NCBI GenBank assembly: GCA_001312645.1
Contig: BBEG01000011.1
Coordinates: 1 to 40,553, forward strand
DNA length: 40,553 nucleotides
Reading direction: 5' to 3'
Origin: Rhodococcus sp. JCM 9791
GTDB taxonomy: Bacteria > Actinomycetota > Actinomycetes > Mycobacteriales > Mycobacteriaceae
This document shows positions 37,062 through 40,553 of this stretch, piece after piece (within the stretch, counting starts at the first letter, position 1; each line of letters opens with the position of its first letter). The position numbers and the translations under genes are program-made. The notes under the pieces are model-generated. The model did no database searches and was not told the origin of the DNA. It saw only the letters and a program-made list of their open reading frames with translations.

Positions 37062-38711
37062 GCGCACCCACCACACGCCTGGCACCGTCGATCTCACCGG
37101 AGACGGAATTCTTCTGGACCTCCGCGCCGACGGCCACCTGCGGATACAGGAATGCCGCTCCTGCTCGGCGCTGATCCATCCACCGCTCCCCGCCTGTCGC
37201 TATTGCCACGGCAGCGAGATGGGTGTGCGCGTCGTTTCCGGCTTTGCGACGCTCATCGGCTTCACCGTCAACCACAGGTTCGCTCCGCCGGGAATGTCGC
37301 CGCCGTACATCGTCGCGCAGGTGGCGCTCGAGGACGATCCGCGCGTGCGTCTGACGACCAACGCGGTCGAATGTGCGGCCGACGACCTCGCACTCGGTCT
37401 GCGGATGGAAGTGGTCTTCGAGAAGGCAGAAGAGGTGTGGCTTCCGCTGTTCCGTCCGGCTGAACCCGGAGCGGTGACGGAACTGCCGGCCGACGAACCG
37501 GACGCCGCCGCGATCCGCCGCAGTGTGCGACCCATGGCGAGTACGGACAAGTTCGAGGACAAGGTGGCGCTCACCGGAATCGGTATGTCGCGCATAGGCC
37601 GTCGTCTCATGGTCGATCCGTTGTCGTTGACCATCGACGCCTGCCGCGCCGCGATCGACGACGCCGGTCTCACCGCCGACGACATCGACGGACTGTCCAC
37701 CTATCCGGGTGCCGGGTCGCTCGGCCCGTTCACCGAGGGTGGGGTCACTGCGGTGGAGTCGACCCTCGGGCTGAAGCCGACGTGGCACAACGGCGCTGCC
37801 GAGACGTTCGGGCCCGGAGCTCGGTGATCGCGGCAATGCTCGCTGTCGCATCCGGACTGGCCCGACACGTGCTGTGTTTCCGAACGGTGTGGGAATCGAC
37901 CTACAGCGAACTCGTGCGCACCGGCCGCACCGTGCCTGCGGCCGGACTGTCGGACGAATGGTTCGCGCCGTACGGTGCTGTTTCGGCCGCGCACCTACTG
38001 GCACAGACCGCGCAGCGGCACTTCCATCGCTACGGAACCGGCCGCGAAACCCTCGGGTGGATCGCGCTCAACCAACGCGCGAACGCAGCCAGGACAACCG
38101 ATGCGATCTATCGCGACCCGCTCACGATGGACGACTACCTGGGTGCCCGCCCGATCACGACACCGTTCGGCCTCTACGACTGCGACGTGCCGTGCGACGG
38201 CGCGGTAGCGGTGATCGTGTCCGCCCGCGACACCGCACACGACCTCGCCCAACCGCCGGTGTTCGTCGAAGCGGTCGGTACACAGATGCTCGAGCGGCTC
38301 GACTGGGACCAGAGCACCCTCACCCACGAACCCCAGGTTCTCGGGCAGGCCGCGCACATGTGGAGTCGCACCACGATGCACCCCGACGATGTCGATGTCG
38401 CAGAACTCTACGACGGATTCACCTTCAACTGTCTGTCGTGGATAGAGGCATTGGGATTCTGCGACATCGGGGAAGCAAAAGACTTCCTGGACAAGGGAAC
38501 CAACATTGCGATGGACGGAAGGTTGCCGTTGAACACCCACGGAGGTCAACTCTCACACGGACGCACCCACGGGTTGGGACTCGTGCACGAGGCGGTCACG
38601 CAGATGCGCGGCCACGGTGGAGAGCGTCAGGTTCGAGACGCCGGTGTCGCGGTGGTGAGCAGCGGAGGGCTCACACCCAGCGGTGTCATGTTACTGAAGG
38701 CCGGCCGATGA
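37058..38711 (+). CDS. Fused OB-fold (DUF35) - SCP2-type thiolase, two frameshifts
   Basis: About 551 residues. Residues 1 to about 150 form a Zn-ribbon/OB-fold domain (LRIQECRSC ... LPACRYC, then GFATLIGFTVNHRF). The rest is an Ltp-type thiolase: VALTGIGMSRIGRRL, ESTLGLKPTWHNGAAETFG, ALNQRANAA, DVAELYDGFTFNCLSWIEALG and the C-terminal NTHGGQLSHGRTHGLGLVHE with the catalytic His. The thiolase part lacks an obvious Cys at the usual nucleophile site, as in aldolase-type members. Breaks near 37123 and 37820 each need one base. It fuses in one chain what 15862-14289 encodes as two proteins. It is coupled to both neighbours by ATGA overlaps. Confidence 0.88.
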
Positions 38712-39586
38712 ACGCCGCGGACACCGGAGCGCTCGACGACACCGTGACCGCTCGAACCGTCGAGGTCGACGGAGCTCAGATCTCGGCGCTGTGTTCGTAC
38801 GTGGAGCGGCCGCGCGCGGTGATCGTCGCGTTGCACGGCGGCGCCACGACCTCCCGGTACTTCGATCTTGACGGCCATCCCGAACTGTCACTGCTCCGCA
38901 CCGCGGCGGCACTCGGCTACACCGTCCTCGCAATCGACCGCCCGGGCTACGCCGACTCGTTCGAATGCCAGGAACGGTTCGACGATCCAGCCAACCGTGT
39001 CGACGCTGCCTACGGAGCTGTGAATGCACTGCTCGAGCGGTATTCGCGCGGAGCCGGGGTCTTCCTTCTCGCGCACTCGGCGGGCTGCGACCTCGGTCTC
39101 CGGATGGCAGCAGATCCGCGCGGTGCGTCGTTGCTCGGCGTGGAACTCGCGGGTACCGGCACGCGTAAGCAACGCGAGGCGCTCGAGATCATCAAGCAGA
39201 TGCGGACGACGAGGAACCGGGGAGCGATCCGAGATCTCCTGTGGCATCCCGAGGACACGTACCCGCCGGAGGTGCGTGGTGGTCGCAGCCTCACGTGCAT
39301 CACACCTCGGTACGAGGCGGCGGTCGCAGCCGAATGGCCGAACGACTTCATGCGTCTTGCTCCCGATGTCCGCATTCCGGTCCGCTTCACGTACGCAGAG
39401 TACGAAAAGGTATGGGAGACGGACGATCCTCTGCGGTCCGAGATCGAGGCCGCGTTCGTCGGAGCTCCGAGTTTCGTCGAACATCGGCAGACCGGCAGCG
39501 GACACAACATGAGTGTGGGGTTCGCGGCGGCCGAGTATCACCGTGGTGTGGTGGCGTTCGTCGAAGAATGCGCAGCACGCGGGTAG
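38708..39586 (+). CDS. Alpha/beta-hydrolase
   Basis: Intact, 292 residues. The oxyanion strand is VIVALHGGATTSRYF. The nucleophile elbow is LLAHSAGCDLGL, with Ser near residue 126 in H-S-A-G. The C-terminal His is in QTGSGHNMSVG. It may hydrolyse an ester, lactone or a C-C bond (meta-cleavage-product type); which one cannot be told. Its start overlaps the thiolase stop (ATGA), making it the last gene of the P450 - carboxyltransferase - ligase - thiolase unit. Its stop is 7 bases from the convergent EspG stop. Confidence 0.9.
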   Translation: MNAADTGALDDTVTARTVEVDGAQISALCSYVERPRAVIVALHGGATTSRYFDLDGHPELSLLRTAAALGYTVLAIDRPGYADSFECQERFDDPANRVDAAYGAVNALLERYSRGAGVFLLAHSAGCDLGLRMAADPRGASLLGVELAGTGTRKQREALEIIKQMRTTRNRGAIRDLLWHPEDTYPPEVRGGRSLTCITPRYEAAVAAEWPNDFMRLAPDVRIPVRFTYAEYEKVWETDDPLRSEIEAAFVGAPSFVEHRQTGSGHNMSVGFAAAEYHRGVVAFVEECAARG

Positions 39587-39592
39587 CACTGG

Positions 39593-40327
39593 TCACCAGG
39601 GTGTGGGCACGTCCTGTTGTCGGCGGGTGCGCGTCCGGTCGATCCGGCGTATGAGCTCGTCGCGCAGAATATCGTTGGTAGCGGGCATCACTCGCATATC
39701 TCTGCCCGGCATGAACATGTAGCGACCGTCGTCGACGACGTCGAACCACCCGATGTCCGATCCCGTCGTATAGCGGCCGTGCGCATTCGGAGCGAGGAGC
39801 CGGATACTGCCCGCACCGGAACGGTCGCGGAGGAGGAGACGGCGCAGTGCGCGCGGTTCGCTCTCGCCGATCTGCTCCCTCACCGATGTGGTGCCGCCGG
39901 GTTCGGTGAGTTCGCGCATCGATGCGGCTCGCGCCTGCTCACGCCCGCGGGGCACATCCGGGATCTGCGCTACGACGGCATGGGCGAGCGCGTCCGACTG
40001 GAGCGGGACGATCTCGATGTCGCCGGAGGCGTGCTGGCGTGCGACGACGGCGAATGCGCCTGCTGCGCCACCTCGCACCCGTATGTCTGCGTTTCCGGCA
40101 TTGCCGTACACCTCGACGGCGACTTCGCCCGCGCGCAGGATGCGTAACGCATGCTCGAGGCGTGGATCGGCCAGTTCCCGGCGCCACTCATCAGCCGCGT
40201 GAAGGTTGGCGTCGTGTTCGTCCTCCCACATCGACGTCGAGCGATATCGCAGAGGGAACGGAAACTCGTCGCTGCCCGCCGCGGTCCACAGCGACAAGAA
40301 GCGGTCGGGGGTTACATTCCAGGTCAC
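39593..40327 (-). CDS. ESX secretion-associated EspG-family protein
   Basis: 244 residues. MTWNVTPDRFLSLWTAAGSDEFPFPLRY is a standard EspG-like opening, with IRVRGGAAGAFAVVARQ, and GSDIGWFDVVDDGRYMFMPG toward the end. EspG proteins are cytosolic chaperones that bind PE-PPE pairs for type VII secretion. The start is GTG 40327; it overlaps the stop of the upstream gene (GTGA), so chaperone and client-like protein are coupled. It marks the boundary between the catabolic island and an ESX locus. Confidence 0.85.
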   Translation of the reverse strand: MTWNVTPDRFLSLWTAAGSDEFPFPLRYRSTSMWEDEHDANLHAADEWRRELADPRLEHALRILRAGEVAVEVYGNAGNADIRVRGGAAGAFAVVARQHASGDIEIVPLQSDALAHAVVAQIPDVPRGREQARAASMRELTEPGGTTSVREQIGESEPRALRRLLLRDRSGAGSIRLLAPNAHGRYTTGSDIGWFDVVDDGRYMFMPGRDMRVMPATNDILRDELIRRIDRTRTRRQQDVPTPW

Positions 40328-40553
40328 AGCGGGTCGACTCCTAGGACAGGCGGGGCGGTGTCGGGGAGCGACCCGATCAGTTCGTTGCCGTGATCGTTCG
40401 TGACGAGGTAACTCGCGACCCTCTGCTCATCGTCGTTGCCGCGCTGTTGACCACCCATCATGCCGGGATACATACCCATCGGCCGCATCGAACCGGAGCG
40501 GGCAGCGGCAGCTCCCTGCTGAGACGCGGCAGGCACCGAGGTGGCGGTCGCAC
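40324..40553 (-). CDS. PPE-like ESX protein, C-terminal part
   Basis: Only the last ~75 residues are inside the window. They are Ala/Gly/Met-rich (MRPMGMYPGMMGGQQRG), followed by RVASYLVTNDHGNELIGSLPDTAPPVLG. This low-complexity stretch plus a short acidic tail ending in A-P-P-V-L-G is typical of PPE-domain proteins of non-mycobacterial ESX loci. The stop overlaps the espG-like start. Identification as PPE rests on this tail and the neighbour only. Confidence 0.65.
   Translation of the reverse strand, partial: ATATSVPAASQQGAAAARSGSMRPMGMYPGMMGGQQRGNDDEQRVASYLVTNDHGNELIGSLPDTAPPVLGVDPL

Noticed and set aside
35956..38004. A 682-codon open frame on the minus strand
   Set aside because: It is antisense to the acyl-CoA ligase and the OB-fold/thiolase fusion, Arg/His-rich with no domain motifs; a GC-bias shadow.
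489..38711. Programmed frameshifting or mass pseudogenisation as explanation for the broken genes
   Set aside because: Breaks are at many unrelated places, lack slippery heptamers, preserve all catalytic motifs and always need one added base; sequencing error is simpler.
1..40553. CRISPR arrays, rRNA, tRNA, riboswitches, prophage or integrase genes
   Set aside because: No repeat-spacer pattern, conserved RNA core or mobile-element protein was recognised on either strand.

Overview
The window reads as a high-GC mycolic-acid actinobacterium, most likely Rhodococcus or a close relative (Gordonia, Nocardia, Mycobacterium). Three things point there: a mycofactocin-type short-chain dehydrogenase, the density of FadD/crotonase/P450 genes, and an EspG plus PPE-like pair of type VII (ESX) secretion genes at the right end. 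No rRNA, tRNA, CRISPR array, transposase or integrase was seen.

Layout. 1-300 is the N-terminal part of an MFS exporter. 489-39586 is one large acyl-CoA catabolic island of 37 genes in many short divergent units. In order: acyl-CoA ligase | aldehyde dehydrogenase, amidohydrolase | TetR, ferredoxin, DUF1059-like, two acyl-CoA ligases, two crotonases | thioesterase, crotonase, P450 | thiolase, OB-fold partner | amidohydrolase, paired acyl-CoA dehydrogenases | CoA-transferase | aldehyde dehydrogenase, mycofactocin SDR, HIBADH-like dehydrogenase | decayed cysteine hydrolase, Rieske oxygenase, two amidohydrolases | PPOX/F420 protein | second TetR | SDR | two crotonases, SDR | P450, carboxyltransferase, acyl-CoA ligase, OB-fold/thiolase fusion, alpha/beta hydrolase. 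39593-40553 is the edge of an ESX locus.

How it could work together (inference). P450s and the Rieske enzyme oxidise a hydrophobic substrate. SDRs and aldehyde dehydrogenases take alcohols to acids. FadD ligases and the CoA-transferase form CoA thioesters. The acyl-CoA dehydrogenase pair, crotonases and thiolases shorten the chain or open a ring. Four amidohydrolase-2 enzymes may perform C-C hydrolysis or decarboxylation. The substrate is not identifiable from sequence; an alicyclic, isoprenoid or steroid-like acid would fit.

Two observations stand out. First, a 17-bp palindrome, ACYGTA-N5-TACRGT, recurs in six to eight intergenic regions next to catabolic genes and both TetR genes; the two TetR proteins share a nearly identical recognition helix, so this looks like one coherent, probably undescribed regulon. 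Second, 23 of 40 genes are broken by about 34 frame breaks, each repaired by restoring one missing base (usually a G or C in a G/C run). That pattern indicates an unpolished sequence rather than gene decay, so the coordinates below span whole genes across these breaks.
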